From Syntrophotalea carbinolica DSM 2380 (GTDB taxonomy: Bacteria; Desulfobacterota; Desulfuromonadia; Desulfuromonadales; Syntrophotaleaceae), in the NCBI RefSeq assembly GCF_000012885.1, contig NC_007498.2, forward strand, positions 62,001-126,000: 64,000 bases of DNA. The letters run 5' to 3'. Below are positions 17,081-25,862 of the stretch, in pieces. Numbering within the stretch: the stretch's first letter is position 1; each line of letters opens with the position of its first letter. Made by a program: the position numbers and the translations under genes. Under the pieces are notes generated by a model, which saw only the letters and a list, made by a program, of their open reading frames with translations, was not told where the DNA came from and made no database searches.

Positions 17081-17168
17081 TTCTCACGCAAAGCCGCAAA
17101 GGCGCCAAGAAGTTCAAAATCCTTTTTTGAGGTTTTGCTTTTCTTTGCGATTTTGCGGCTTGAGCGAC
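17081..17168. repeat. Inverted repeat of 9-bp units (CGCAAAG class)
   Basis: Left arm 17081-17112 reads as consecutive units around CACGCAAAG, CCGCAAAGG and CGCCAAGAA. Right arm 17141-17168 is an imperfect reverse complement (reads CAAGCCGCAAAATCGCAAAG on the minus strand). The adjoining 17041-17075 is a tract of AAAACAAGGC-type short repeats. It lies between two convergent genes and could act as a transcript end. Confidence 0.75.
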
Positions 17169-17281
17169 TGAAAGGAGCGGGCGTGAGATGATTTTACTTT
17201 GTTCTGCTCTATTTATCCCCTGCAAGAGTTCGAAGCCGTGAGTAGTGTCGGCGATGCTGCGCAGTGGATAGCTTAAAACGC

Positions 17282-19654
17282 TTATTCCATACCGCTTTCG
17301 AAGTTGAAATCCGAGGTGCCCGAAATATTGCCGCCCCGGCGCACAGCCTCCAGCACCTGTTTGCCTTGAGCGGAGAAGGGGCCGACATGAGACAGGTCGA
17401 TGATGAAGCGGTGGCAGCCCATGTGTTCCAGTTCGGGCAGATGCCCGAGCAGGGAAAAGTCGGTGGTTGAGCTGACTACCGTCTGGCCGCCACGTTGGGT
17501 TACCCGATAGGCATCGTTGCGGTCGGAAAGGATCGGGCTGTCGCTACGCACGCCTCGAATGGGAATGCGGGAGGTGATCAGGGGCACCGATGCGTAGACG
17601 GTCAGATTGGTTTCGATTCCCGTGTCGCGTTGCAGCAGCGCGGCCAGGTTGGTGCGGTCGTCTTCCAGATACAGGGTTGCTTCGGAGATACCCAGTTCGT
17701 TCCAGGCCAGGGCCGCCTGACTGTTGAGAGTGAAGAGGCGCCAGCCGCTCAGCAGGGTGAGTTGCGGCAGCCCGTCGAACAGGGGAAAATGCCCCAGGTT
17801 GTTGAGGCGAAAGGTGCGAAAGCCCCGTTCAACCAGGATGCGTACCGCCCGTCGACATTCCTGCCAATCGGAACCCAGTAACACAAAGGGGATATCCCAG
17901 ATAACGCGATCCTCGCGCCCGGAAAGACGCTGCCCCAGTTGCTGCACGTTGGAGACGGTTAGCGGAAGCATGATCCGGTCGACCAGCGGATCGTTGAGCA
18001 GATGGCTGTCCCGCATGCGATCCATGGCAACGGTGATCAACCGTTTTTGCGGGCTGACCGGTGATGAGCGGTGCGGTAACAGCGCATGTTTGGCGTTGGC
18101 CAGGTGTTGCTGGCGATTTTGACGGTCCGCAGTTCCCAGCTGATCGCACACGGCCTGGTAGAACAGACGACGGACCTCCTTGAGCCGGCTCGGAGGGATG
18201 ACCACGGGAGGTAGCGGGCCGGTACTCAGGTTGCCAAGCACCAGCTCGTGTTTGCCGCTGCGTTCGAATACAGAGCGCAGGGTATCCGACGATAAAGGGC
18301 TGTCACTGGCGGGGAACACCGGCACATCATAGGATTGTTCCAAAACCACGGCTCCGGATCGCCCCGCGAGTGTCAGGGTTTCATCCTGCAGTTCGATGTG
18401 CAGATCGATGTGATCCGGGATTTTGCCCGCCTGCTGCAGTTTGCGACGGCAGGCCGCTTCGCTCATGGTGAAGGCCTGTTCGGAAGAGACCTTGAAAACG
18501 GCATCGCCGATGCGGAAGGTATCCCGGAAAGTTGACGGCACGGTTACCAGACTGCCGGCCGGTGCGGCCTTGACGTTGCGCCGCCCCAGGCGCAATTCCT
18601 TGATGGTAAATGCGGTGCCGGCCTGATCACTTTTCGGCTGGATGCGGATACGGTCGCCGAGGTGCAAGCGGTCGCGGCTTTTAAAGCTGAGGTCGCCGCC
18701 GCGCAGGGCGCTGATTTCGCCCAGAAAACGGCCGGTGGCCCCCTTCAGGGAGGGGATGGCGATATCCGTCGGCTTGGGGCCGGGCAGAAAACCCTTGGTC
18801 GGCAGGCGTCCGAAAGACTGCTTGAGGCATTCTTTGGCCTGCTTCAGAGCCTGTTTGCGTTGACCGGGAGCGGCATCGAGAGCACGGCGATAAGCCGCCA
18901 CCACGTTGGCCACGTATTCGGCGCTTTTCATACGCCCTTCGATTTTAAGACTGCCGACGCCGGCCTGTTGCAGTTCGGGCAGCAGGTCGATGACGGATAA
19001 ATCGTTGGGCGAAAAATAGTAGCCGTATTTCTGCCGGTAGCTGTAACGACGCCGGCAAGGTTGGGCGCAGCGGCCCCGATTGCCGCTTTTGCCTCCCAGC
19101 CAGGAGGAAAACAGGCATTGTCCCGAATAACTGAAACACAGGGCGCCATGGATAAAATGCTCAAGCTCCAGGGTGGTCTCCCGGCGGATGGCGGTAATTT
19201 CCTCCAGGGTCAGTTCGCGGGCCAGCACCGCCCGCTTGAAACCCATGCGTTCCAGGGTGCGTATACCGGCGGCGTTGTGCACCGTCATCTGGGTGGAGGC
19301 GTGCAACGGCAGGCCGGGAAAATGGTCGCGGATCATTTTCCAGACGGACAGATCCTGCAGAATGATCGCGTCGACGCCGAGCGCTTCCAGGCCGGCCAGG
19401 ATTTCGGTCAGGCGCGGTAACTCCTCTTCACGGATCAGGGTGTTGAGCGTAACGTAGATGCGGCGATCCAGCTTGTGGGCGTAGGCCAGCATGCCTTCCA
19501 GATCGGTCATGGAAATATTGCGCGCTTTGGCGCGGGCGGAAAATTCCTTGAGGCCGCAATATACGGCATCCGCGCCCGATTCCATGGCGGCGAAAAAGGC
19601 CTCCAGGCTGCCTGCCGGGGCCAGCAGTTCCGGATATTTCGATGTGTGGGGCAT
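17282..19654 (-). CDS. Peptidase U32 family protein (RlhA/YhbU-type)
   Basis: Long U32 protein of 790 residues. It opens with PELLAPAGSLEAFFAAMESG and has the family signature ELEHFIHGALCFSYSGQC followed by the Cys-rich RGRCAQPCRRRY, the cysteines of which are proposed to bind an iron-sulfur cluster. A central DUF3656-like region follows. Relatives (RlhA, TrhP) hydroxylate 23S rRNA or tRNA bases rather than cut collagen, so an RNA-hydroxylation role is the better guess. The start at 19654 gives the usual N-terminus with GGAAG upstream. A GTG at 19690 would add 12 residues. Confidence 0.88.
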   Translation of the reverse strand: MPHTSKYPELLAPAGSLEAFFAAMESGADAVYCGLKEFSARAKARNISMTDLEGMLAYAHKLDRRIYVTLNTLIREEELPRLTEILAGLEALGVDAIILQDLSVWKMIRDHFPGLPLHASTQMTVHNAAGIRTLERMGFKRAVLARELTLEEITAIRRETTLELEHFIHGALCFSYSGQCLFSSWLGGKSGNRGRCAQPCRRRYSYRQKYGYYFSPNDLSVIDLLPELQQAGVGSLKIEGRMKSAEYVANVVAAYRRALDAAPGQRKQALKQAKECLKQSFGRLPTKGFLPGPKPTDIAIPSLKGATGRFLGEISALRGGDLSFKSRDRLHLGDRIRIQPKSDQAGTAFTIKELRLGRRNVKAAPAGSLVTVPSTFRDTFRIGDAVFKVSSEQAFTMSEAACRRKLQQAGKIPDHIDLHIELQDETLTLAGRSGAVVLEQSYDVPVFPASDSPLSSDTLRSVFERSGKHELVLGNLSTGPLPPVVIPPSRLKEVRRLFYQAVCDQLGTADRQNRQQHLANAKHALLPHRSSPVSPQKRLITVAMDRMRDSHLLNDPLVDRIMLPLTVSNVQQLGQRLSGREDRVIWDIPFVLLGSDWQECRRAVRILVERGFRTFRLNNLGHFPLFDGLPQLTLLSGWRLFTLNSQAALAWNELGISEATLYLEDDRTNLAALLQRDTGIETNLTVYASVPLITSRIPIRGVRSDSPILSDRNDAYRVTQRGGQTVVSSTTDFSLLGHLPELEHMGCHRFIIDLSHVGPFSAQGKQVLEAVRRGGNISGTSDFNFESGME

Positions 19655-19762
19655 GCTTCCGACTTCGCTTTCCAAGGGGGTTGCCTGCACGTCTCCCGGG
19701 ACCGGTAAGTGCTGGGGGACAGATGACTTGAATTGTCAATTTGATGTAGTCGCTGCAGAAAA

Positions 19763-19790
19763 AACGACCGGGTATCTGCCCCGGTCGTTT
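19763..19790 (-). terminator. Terminator after radC
   Basis: AACGACCGGG pairs with CCCGGTCGTT. On the minus strand the stem is followed by TTTTTTCTG, so it ends radC transcription before the U32 gene. Confidence 0.88.
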
Positions 19791-19875
19791 TCCTGTAAAC
19801 GTCCAAAATCATATCATGGTCTGCGTCGCAGACGCAACCGCCGCTGTTTGTGGCCGGGATAAGGTGGTCGGAAAA

Positions 19876-20559
19876 CTACAGAACACCGCGGTCGGCCAGG
19901 CTGACATAGCCTTCATCGCCGATAATGATGTGATCGAGCACCCGTACGCCCATCAGTTCCCCGACTTCTCTAAGCCGCTGGGTGATATCGAGATCCTCGC
20001 GACTCGGCGACGGATCTCCGGAGGGGTGGTTGTGTACGAACAGTACCGCCGCGGCCGATTCGCGAACCACCGGTGCGAACACGTCACGGGGATGGACGAT
20101 ACTGGCGGTCAAACTGCCCTCCGAGATGCCGACTTCCCGCAGCAGGCGGTTTTTGCTGTCCAGCAGCAAGGCGATGAAGCGTTCCCGTTTATGATCGCGC
20201 AAACGCTCGTGAAAGTGAGCGAAGACTGCCTGCGGGCTGGTGTAGCGGTCGCCCGGGCGCAAGGGGTTGCGACCGAAACGGCGGGCAAGCTCGAAAACCG
20301 CCTGCAGTTCGGCGGCTTTGGCCGGGCCGATGCCCTTGATGGCTTGCAGCTCGCTGGTGGTTGCGGTGGCCATTTGGCGAAGAGTATCGAATTGCTGTAT
20401 CAGCAGGCGGCCCTGATCCAGGGCGCTATGGCCACTGGCGGCATCGCCCGAGCGCAGTATCAGGGCCAACAGCTCCGCATCACTGAGGGCTTCTGCGCCC
20501 CGGTGCAGTAATTTTTCGCGCGGCCGTTCGTCTTCCGGCCAGTCCTTTATCGCGGGCAT
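19876..20559 (-). CDS. radC: RadC family JAB-domain protein
   Basis: 227 residues. N-terminal helix-hairpin-helix region (ELQAIKGIGPAKAAELQAVFELARR) and C-terminal MPN/JAB metalloprotease-like domain with the zinc motif VLFVHNHPSGDPSPSREDLDIT. Historically called DNA repair protein; a repair role is doubtful, and the biochemical activity is not settled. Divergent from the patatin gene. Monocistronic with its own terminator. Confidence 0.95.
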   Translation of the reverse strand: MPAIKDWPEDERPREKLLHRGAEALSDAELLALILRSGDAASGHSALDQGRLLIQQFDTLRQMATATTSELQAIKGIGPAKAAELQAVFELARRFGRNPLRPGDRYTSPQAVFAHFHERLRDHKRERFIALLLDSKNRLLREVGISEGSLTASIVHPRDVFAPVVRESAAAVLFVHNHPSGDPSPSREDLDITQRLREVGELMGVRVLDHIIIGDEGYVSLADRGVL

Positions 20560-20705
20560 GGTGGTATCCTTGTTAGAGGGAGGTAGGGCTCATGTTCGGA
20601 AAAGATTAGCCCATCCACATAAAAATGGGTAGGTTTTTTTGTCTTCGGTAATTGAACACACCTGTGGCGGCCTGTCTCTGGGCACCTTCAGGCAGAGGAG
20701 GAGTT

Positions 20706-21638
20706 ATGTTCAGGCGACCAAAAGTGGCTTTGGCCCTTGGTGGCGGCGCCGCCCGGGGTTTGGCTCATATCGGGGTGCTGGAAGCTTTCGAAAAACACGG
20801 GCTACCCGTCGATATGATTGCCGGCAGCAGCATGGGAGCCATTATCGGTGCCATCTATGCGCTGGATCCTTCGGTCGCGGCCCTGAAGGAACGATTTCAT
20901 GCGTATTTAAATAGCGATGAGTTCAAGGAAACCCGCTTCAATCAGTTGATGGATCATGATGATGCCGATGCCGGCATGTTCGATCGATTGCTGCAGCTGG
21001 CCTGGAAAGGTTTGTTCTACACCCTGGTGGTGACGCGGCGTTCCTATTACGGCAAGTCGACGTCGACGCAGAACTTCGCGCTCATGATCGACGACCTTGC
21101 CTTTGAGGATACCCGCATCCCATTTTGCACCACGGCCCTGGATCTGATTTCCGGGCAGGAGGTTGTTTTTAAAAGCGGCAGTCTGCGTCGGGCGGTGTCG
21201 GCGAGTTGCGCCATACCCGGTCTGTTGCCGCCGGTGCAGGACGAAGGCCGCATTCTCGTGGATGGCGGGTGGATCGACAGCGTGCCGGTGCTGCCGGCCT
21301 ATCGGTTGGGAGCGGATAAAGTGGTGGCGGTGGATGTCGCAAGTAGACTTGAGCCTTGCGGCGAACTGGACAGCGCTCTGGAGATCATCGGCCGGGCCGA
21401 CAGCATAGCACGCTGGGCGCTGAGCACGGAACGCTGCCGCAAGGCCGATCTGGTGGTTCGGCCACAGAATAACGGCAGCCACTGGGCTGATTTTTCGCAA
21501 TTTGAAGAGGCGGTGGCTGAAGGTTTGACGGCGGTCGAAGCGCAATTGCCTGCGATTCGACGGCTGGTGGCGCGCAACACTCCGCAGGCCTGGCTGCGGG
21601 ATGCCATCCGGGGCAAACGATCGAGGCCTCGTGGTTGA
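20706..21638 (+). CDS. Patatin-like phospholipase (RssA/NTE type)
   Basis: Predicted serine lipid acyl hydrolase of 310 residues. The oxyanion loop is GGGAARGLAHIGVL, the nucleophile sits in AGSSMGAIIG (G-x-S-x-G), and the catalytic Asp in VDGGWIDSVPV. ATG 20706 follows GGCAGAGGAGGAG; the frame upstream is not needed. Substrate unknown. No signal peptide, so it is cytoplasmic or peripheral. Confidence 0.92.
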   Translation: MFRRPKVALALGGGAARGLAHIGVLEAFEKHGLPVDMIAGSSMGAIIGAIYALDPSVAALKERFHAYLNSDEFKETRFNQLMDHDDADAGMFDRLLQLAWKGLFYTLVVTRRSYYGKSTSTQNFALMIDDLAFEDTRIPFCTTALDLISGQEVVFKSGSLRRAVSASCAIPGLLPPVQDEGRILVDGGWIDSVPVLPAYRLGADKVVAVDVASRLEPCGELDSALEIIGRADSIARWALSTERCRKADLVVRPQNNGSHWADFSQFEEAVAEGLTAVEAQLPAIRRLVARNTPQAWLRDAIRGKRSRPRG

Positions 21639-21659
21639 AATCCTGGCCTTGCAGGCTTC

Positions 21660-22109
21660 TCAGGGTTGGCGATCCGATTCGCGCCGCTGCTCCCGCCCCA
21701 CCAGCACCACGAGGTCGGCCAGTTGCTCGGCGATCAGATCGAGCAGATCGTCCATGGTGATGATACCCGCCAGAGCGCCCGCAGCGGTGATGACAGGCAT
21801 GCGTCGTATCCCTTTATCGCGCATGCGCTTGATAGCGTCCAGCATGCTCTCCTCCTCCTTGACGCTGATCAGGTCGAAGCTCATGACATCTGCCACCAGC
21901 ATGGATTCCGGGGCCACCTCGTTGGCCAGAACCTCCACTACCAGGTCCCGGTCGGTGAGCATGCCGACGGGGAACCGCTCGTCGCCGCGTTCTTCTACCA
22001 CCACCACATTACCCACATGATGATGACGCATCAGCTTGGCGGCATTGGAAATGGGATCATTGCGATCGATAATGACAACATCGCGGTTACATACTTCTCC
22101 AACCTGCAT
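21660..22109 (-). CDS. Two-CBS-domain protein
   Basis: 149 residues. Two CBS repeats are visible: VCNRDVVIIDRNDPISNAAKLMRHHHVGNVVV with MLTDRDLV, and LISVKEEESMLDAIKRMRDKGIRRMPVI with GIITMDDLL. CBS pairs bind adenine nucleotides and act as energy or redox sensors; the partner is unknown. AAGGAG lies before the ATG at 22109. It is convergent with the patatin gene. Confidence 0.92.
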   Translation of the reverse strand: MQVGEVCNRDVVIIDRNDPISNAAKLMRHHHVGNVVVVEERGDERFPVGMLTDRDLVVEVLANEVAPESMLVADVMSFDLISVKEEESMLDAIKRMRDKGIRRMPVITAAGALAGIITMDDLLDLIAEQLADLVVLVGREQRRESDRQP

Positions 22110-22279
22110 AAAAAACTCCTTCCCCAGATCGTCGTGACGCAATTATACCTGCCTCTAAAGAGTTAACATCCCGGCGCCGTTCGTCAACCGCCTGCAGCAA
22201 AGACCAGAGTTCGGAAGGCAAAAAAGCCCATATTTGGCGGTCTGCCTAGCAAAAGGGTTGGGGTAAGGCAAAAGTATTG

Positions 22280-22321
22280 TTGACAGAATTGCTCCAATCT
22301 GATATTGAAAACGAAAGTCAA
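22280..22321 (+). promoter_or_regulatory. Promoter with overlapping TTGA-N9-TCAA palindrome
   Basis: TTGACA, 17-base spacer, TATTGA. A TTGA...TCAA dyad (22305-22321) overlaps the -10, where a repressor could sit. DUF3793 genes often accompany iron functions, so Fur is one candidate, but the match to a Fur box is weak. Confidence 0.45.
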
Positions 22322-22349
22322 AATTAAACACAAAGGAGGGGCCGCCATT

Positions 22350-23069
22350 ATGCCATTAAAATCCGATCAGATGAAACCCAGAGAAGTTTTCTGGCGAAGG
22401 GTGGGTAAAAAGGTCAGGGATGATCGTTCCTGCATGGCAGCCTTTTTGGCGTTGCATTCGGCGGAGGTCCTGGAAGGAGTCAAGCCGGCCAATCTGATGA
22501 CCATGCATGATCGCGAGCATACCTGCGGGCGGAATCTCTATCGATTATGGGAAACCCATGCCGAAGATTTGCTGGGGGTCAGCGGTTTTAAAGCCAAGGT
22601 GTTGAGCGATTGCGGACGTCGGCGCCTGGTGCTTCTTTACAGCCCGTTGCTGCTGGATGAACTTCTGCGCCGGCCGAACGTACGCAATTTTTTGCACAAG
22701 GCGGGATACCCGGCCTTCGATAAGACGGAACAGGCGCTGGATGAGTTGCGGCAGCGGGTGAAACATGAGGATTTTCCCCATGAGATCGGCCTGTTTCTGG
22801 GCTACCCGCTCAAGGATGTCGCCGGTTTCATGGGCTGGGCGGCCATTCCTTTCAGCAGCAACGGGCCATGGCGTATATACGGCGAACCGTCCCGTAGCCT
22901 GGGGTTGGCCAACTGCCACAAGGCCTGTCGCAGTCGCATGGCGCAACGTCTGGACGGCGGTTGTGACCCGACTCTGTGTTTGTGTCCCGGACGTGGGATG
23001 GGGTGCTGCCCGGCTCCGGATCTGGCAGATACAGCCGGTGAGCCTGTGGCGGAGCTGATCGCTTGTTGA
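22350..23069 (+). CDS. DUF3793 family protein
   Basis: 239 residues from the ATG at 22350 behind AAAGGAGG. The family signature is HEIGLFLGYPLKDVAGFMGW. Other conserved-looking parts are the early FLALHSAEVLEGVKPANLM and the Cys-containing C-terminus (CHKACRSR, CDPTLCLCPGRGMGCC). Members occur in anaerobes, often near iron-uptake or flavodoxin genes, and have no proven function. The C-terminal run of seven Cys after residue 200 is notable and could bind a metal. Confidence 0.85.
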   Translation: MPLKSDQMKPREVFWRRVGKKVRDDRSCMAAFLALHSAEVLEGVKPANLMTMHDREHTCGRNLYRLWETHAEDLLGVSGFKAKVLSDCGRRRLVLLYSPLLLDELLRRPNVRNFLHKAGYPAFDKTEQALDELRQRVKHEDFPHEIGLFLGYPLKDVAGFMGWAAIPFSSNGPWRIYGEPSRSLGLANCHKACRSRMAQRLDGGCDPTLCLCPGRGMGCCPAPDLADTAGEPVAELIAC

Positions 23070-23129
23070 TTCGATCTGTCAGGTTAGGAAAAAACATTGC
23101 CCTGGCGTTGCCGCCAGTTGGATTCGTTG

Positions 23130-23176
23130 AAAAAAAAAGCCACCGCAGGCAGTCAATATGGCTGTCTGTGGTGGCT
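23130..23176 (-). terminator. Terminator after the flavin oxidoreductase
   Basis: Long stem of AGCCACC-G-CAGGCAG with CTGTCTG-T-GGTGGCT. On the minus strand it is followed by nine T (23130-23138 read as A on plus). It also faces the end of the DUF3793 gene. Confidence 0.9.
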
Positions 23177-23202
23177 TATGGTTCGGTCGGAGGCAATCGG
23201 AA

Positions 23203-24336
23203 TCATGCCCCCGAGTCTTTCCCCCCAGTGTCAGATCCCCTGTTGTCCAGTATGCAGAGCGGACCCCGGCCCTGCATGATCGGCCCCAGGCAGCCGTTGC
23301 ACAGCAGGCAGCGGGCCTTGCTGCGGTCGCCCCGGTGCCAGCGGCGGATCAGATCCGGTTCGCGGATCAGGCTGCGGCACAGAGCGATGAAATCGGCGGT
23401 GCCTTCGGTCAGCAGCGTCTCGGCGACTTCGTAAGACAGGATGCCGCCCACCAGGATCAAGGGTACGGTCAGGCGTTGTTTGAACAGCTCGGCGGCCTTG
23501 CGGTAGAAAACCTCCGTGTCGGGGGTGTCGAGTCGACCGGGGCGCAGCGAGCTCATATCGCCCGAGGCGTAGATGGTGCCGCCGCTCATTTCCACCGCAT
23601 CGATCCCGGCCTGCTGCAGCCGTTCGGCTACCTTCAACATGTCTTCGACGGTGACCCCGCCTTCGACAAAATCCTCCGAATTGAGTTTGATCAGTACCGG
23701 ATAGTCCGGTCCGACAGCCTTTCGTACCGCCTGCAGGACTTCGAGCACCAGCTTGGCGCGATTTTCCACCGGCCCGCCGTATTCATCCGTGCGTTGGTTG
23801 AAATAGGGCGACAGGAACTCGCTGAGCAGGTAGCCGTGGGCGGCATGGATCTGTACCGCGTCGAACCCGGCCTTCTTGGCCCTGAGGGCAGCGGCGGCAA
23901 AGGCTTCGACGACCCGGCGGATATCCGCCGCGGTCATGGCGTGGCATACCGGCGCCTTACTGCCGTCCATGGCCGATGGTCCCATGGCCTCCTGTCCGCT
24001 GAGTTCATGCGCGCCGTAGCAGCCGGCATGGGCGATCTGCAGGGCGATGCGTCCCCCCTGGGCATGCACCGCACCGGCCATGGCGGTCAGACCTTCCAGC
24101 ATGCTGTCATCGTGAACACCGAGTTGCCAGGGGCCGGCCTGTCCTTCGGAACTCACGAAGGCGTGACCGGTGATGACGAGACCCACGTCGTTGCGGGCCA
24201 GACTGGCCATCAGGTCGATAAGTTCAGGGGTGGCGGCGCCATCATCGGCAGCCATGCCTTCCCAGGTGGCAGAACGAACGGTGCGGTTGCGCAGGGCCAT
24301 GCCACCGATCACCGCCGGAGAAAAAAGTTTGCTCAT
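23203..24336 (-). CDS. NADH:flavin oxidoreductase (Old Yellow Enzyme family)
   Basis: FMN-dependent TIM-barrel reductase of 377 residues. Visible are the N-terminal LFSPAVIGGMALRNRTVRSAT, the HAHG-like stretch LQIAHAGCYG, AAHGYLLSEFLSPYFNQRTDEYGG (the family signature), IKLNSEDF, and the C-terminal FIALCRSLIREPDL. A late Cys group, CLLCNGCLGP, resembles the 4Fe-4S site of 2,4-dienoyl-CoA reductase-type members, but it lacks the full set of four and the flavodoxin-like tail is absent. Substrate unknown. It follows the ubiquitin-fold gene by 31 bases. Confidence 0.9.
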   Translation of the reverse strand: MSKLFSPAVIGGMALRNRTVRSATWEGMAADDGAATPELIDLMASLARNDVGLVITGHAFVSSEGQAGPWQLGVHDDSMLEGLTAMAGAVHAQGGRIALQIAHAGCYGAHELSGQEAMGPSAMDGSKAPVCHAMTAADIRRVVEAFAAAALRAKKAGFDAVQIHAAHGYLLSEFLSPYFNQRTDEYGGPVENRAKLVLEVLQAVRKAVGPDYPVLIKLNSEDFVEGGVTVEDMLKVAERLQQAGIDAVEMSGGTIYASGDMSSLRPGRLDTPDTEVFYRKAAELFKQRLTVPLILVGGILSYEVAETLLTEGTADFIALCRSLIREPDLIRRWHRGDRSKARCLLCNGCLGPIMQGRGPLCILDNRGSDTGGKDSGA

Positions 24337-24367
24337 GGTCGTTGCTCCGGAATGTAGAGGCGAGGAG

Positions 24368-24676
24368 TTAATCTTTGGCAGCTGCCTTTCCGGCACTGTG
24401 GATACCGAGGCTGAAACGATGAGGGCCGGGGACTCCCCTGGAAATAAAGGCGACCTTGTCGCCGGCATGGATCACGTAGTCCAGAGAGTAAACGAGGTGA
24501 TTGACGAAGACACCCTCGATTTTGTCCATAGGCAATTCCAACTCTTCGGCGATATCCTGAGCGATACGTCCTTCCGGCGGAATATACATTTGGGCGTTGG
24601 GCGGAAGCCCCTTGGCTTTGCGGGCCGAATGTAAAAATCCGAACATGCGAATCTCGGTATTAGGTGCTGGATCCAT
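24368..24676 (-). CDS. MoaD/ThiS-like ubiquitin-fold protein without diglycine tail
   Basis: 102 residues. The region MYIPPEGRIAQDIAEELELPMDKIEGVFVNHLVYSLDYVIHAGDKVAFIS reads like the ubiquitin-fold of the ThiS/MoaD family. The C-terminus (GIHSAGKAAAKD) lacks the GG needed for sulfur-carrier activation. GGAG precedes the ATG. It is the first gene of an operon with the Old Yellow Enzyme and faces a LysR gene. A binding or assembly partner role is likelier than sulfur transfer. Confidence 0.7.
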   Translation of the reverse strand: MDPAPNTEIRMFGFLHSARKAKGLPPNAQMYIPPEGRIAQDIAEELELPMDKIEGVFVNHLVYSLDYVIHAGDKVAFISRGVPGPHRFSLGIHSAGKAAAKD

Positions 24677-24794
24677 GGCGGTGTCTCCTCACACAAGCAA
24701 AGCAAAAAAGGTCATAAAGCATCCGTTACCAATATAAGGGGTTCCCCGAATCACGTCAAATGATTATAATTGGTGTCAACCTTCACTTTTTAAG

Positions 24795-25673
24795 ATGGAT
24801 GATATGGATTCCAACGCGTTGAAAATTTTTTTGGCGGTTGCCGAGGAGGGGAGTGTCTCCAGGGCCGCCGAGCGTTTGCACTGCGTGCAGTCGAATGTCA
24901 CCACGCGTATTCGTAAACTTGAAGCGGATTTGGGGGCAGAGCTGTTTCACCGCACGCGCAAGGGGATGGGGCTCTCTGCCGCCGGTCATCTTCTGTTGCC
25001 CTACGCACGCTCCGTCACACATCTGCTGCATGAAGCGCGGGCGGCCCTCGACCCTTCCAGCGCGCCGTGTGGGCCTTTGCGCCTCGGTGCCATGGATACG
25101 GCGGCCGTGGTGCACCTTCCGGCGTTACTGGCGGGTTATCACCGGGAATATCCGGACGTCGATCTGCAATTGAGCACCGGCGCCAGCGGCGAAATGGTCC
25201 AGCGGGTGCTCGATTACTCGTTGGAGGGCGCTTTTGTCGGTGGCCGCGTAGAGCATCCTGACATTGTAGCAGAAGAAGTGCTGTGCGAAGAGCTGGTCAT
25301 GGTGACCAGTAGTACCGAACCTGTCGTGGATGAGGAGTCGGTATTGTCGGTACTGGTCTATCGCAGAGGCTGTTCCTGTCGCCGCAAGCTCGAAGAATGG
25401 CTTAAACACACGAGGCGTACGCCTTCCCGGGTGGTGGAAATGGGAGCCCTCGATGCCATCCTCGGTTGCGTCGGCGCCGGCATGGGGATCACCATGCTGC
25501 CCCGCAGTTTCGTAACGCGCGAACCTTTCCGCTCTCTGGTGCATATTCATGCCGTAGCGCCGCCCTTCGATCGCCTGCCGATTCAACTGATTCGCCGTCG
25601 CGATGTGCAGCCTTCGTCGGCCATGCATTCTTTTCTCGGGATGGCGCGCGAAACTCTGGCTGCCAAATCTTGA
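24795..25673 (+). CDS. LysR-family transcriptional regulator
   Basis: 292 residues. The N-terminal winged helix is NALKIFLAVAEEGSVSRAAERLHCVQSNVTTRIRKLEADLGAELFHR. The C-terminal effector domain starts near 90 (GPLRLGAMDTAAVVHLPALL). It is divergent from the ubiquitin-fold/Old Yellow Enzyme pair across a gap of about 118 bases, the usual arrangement for a LysR protein controlling its neighbour. The effector cannot be told from the sequence. Confidence 0.93.
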   Translation: MDDMDSNALKIFLAVAEEGSVSRAAERLHCVQSNVTTRIRKLEADLGAELFHRTRKGMGLSAAGHLLLPYARSVTHLLHEARAALDPSSAPCGPLRLGAMDTAAVVHLPALLAGYHREYPDVDLQLSTGASGEMVQRVLDYSLEGAFVGGRVEHPDIVAEEVLCEELVMVTSSTEPVVDEESVLSVLVYRRGCSCRRKLEEWLKHTRRTPSRVVEMGALDAILGCVGAGMGITMLPRSFVTREPFRSLVHIHAVAPPFDRLPIQLIRRRDVQPSSAMHSFLGMARETLAAKS

Positions 25674-25813
25674 TGGTGGCTTCAACCCGTAGGATATACA
25701 GGCGAAACATGAATCTCCGGTTATAAGGAGACCCTTCTATCGCATCAACAAAGAGAAAAGGCCCAATCTGGGGAAGAGGAAGGTCTTTGTGGCATTCTGA
25801 AGGTGGGGTATAT

Positions 25814-25844
25814 AAAAATGGCCCACCCGGGAAGGGCAGGCCAT
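25814..25844 (-). terminator. Terminator after the outer-membrane protein gene
   Basis: ATGGCC pairs with GGCCAT, extended by two G-T pairs and CCC/GGG. On the minus strand a short T run follows. Confidence 0.8.
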
Positions 25845-25862
25845 CTCATCTTTAGAATTCGT

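Noticed and set aside
17081-17112. ACGCAAAGCC resembles a core element of the c-di-GMP-I (GEMM) riboswitch
   Set aside because: The surrounding P2/P3 helices and tetraloop receptor are absent; the string is a unit of the 9-bp-period inverted repeat.
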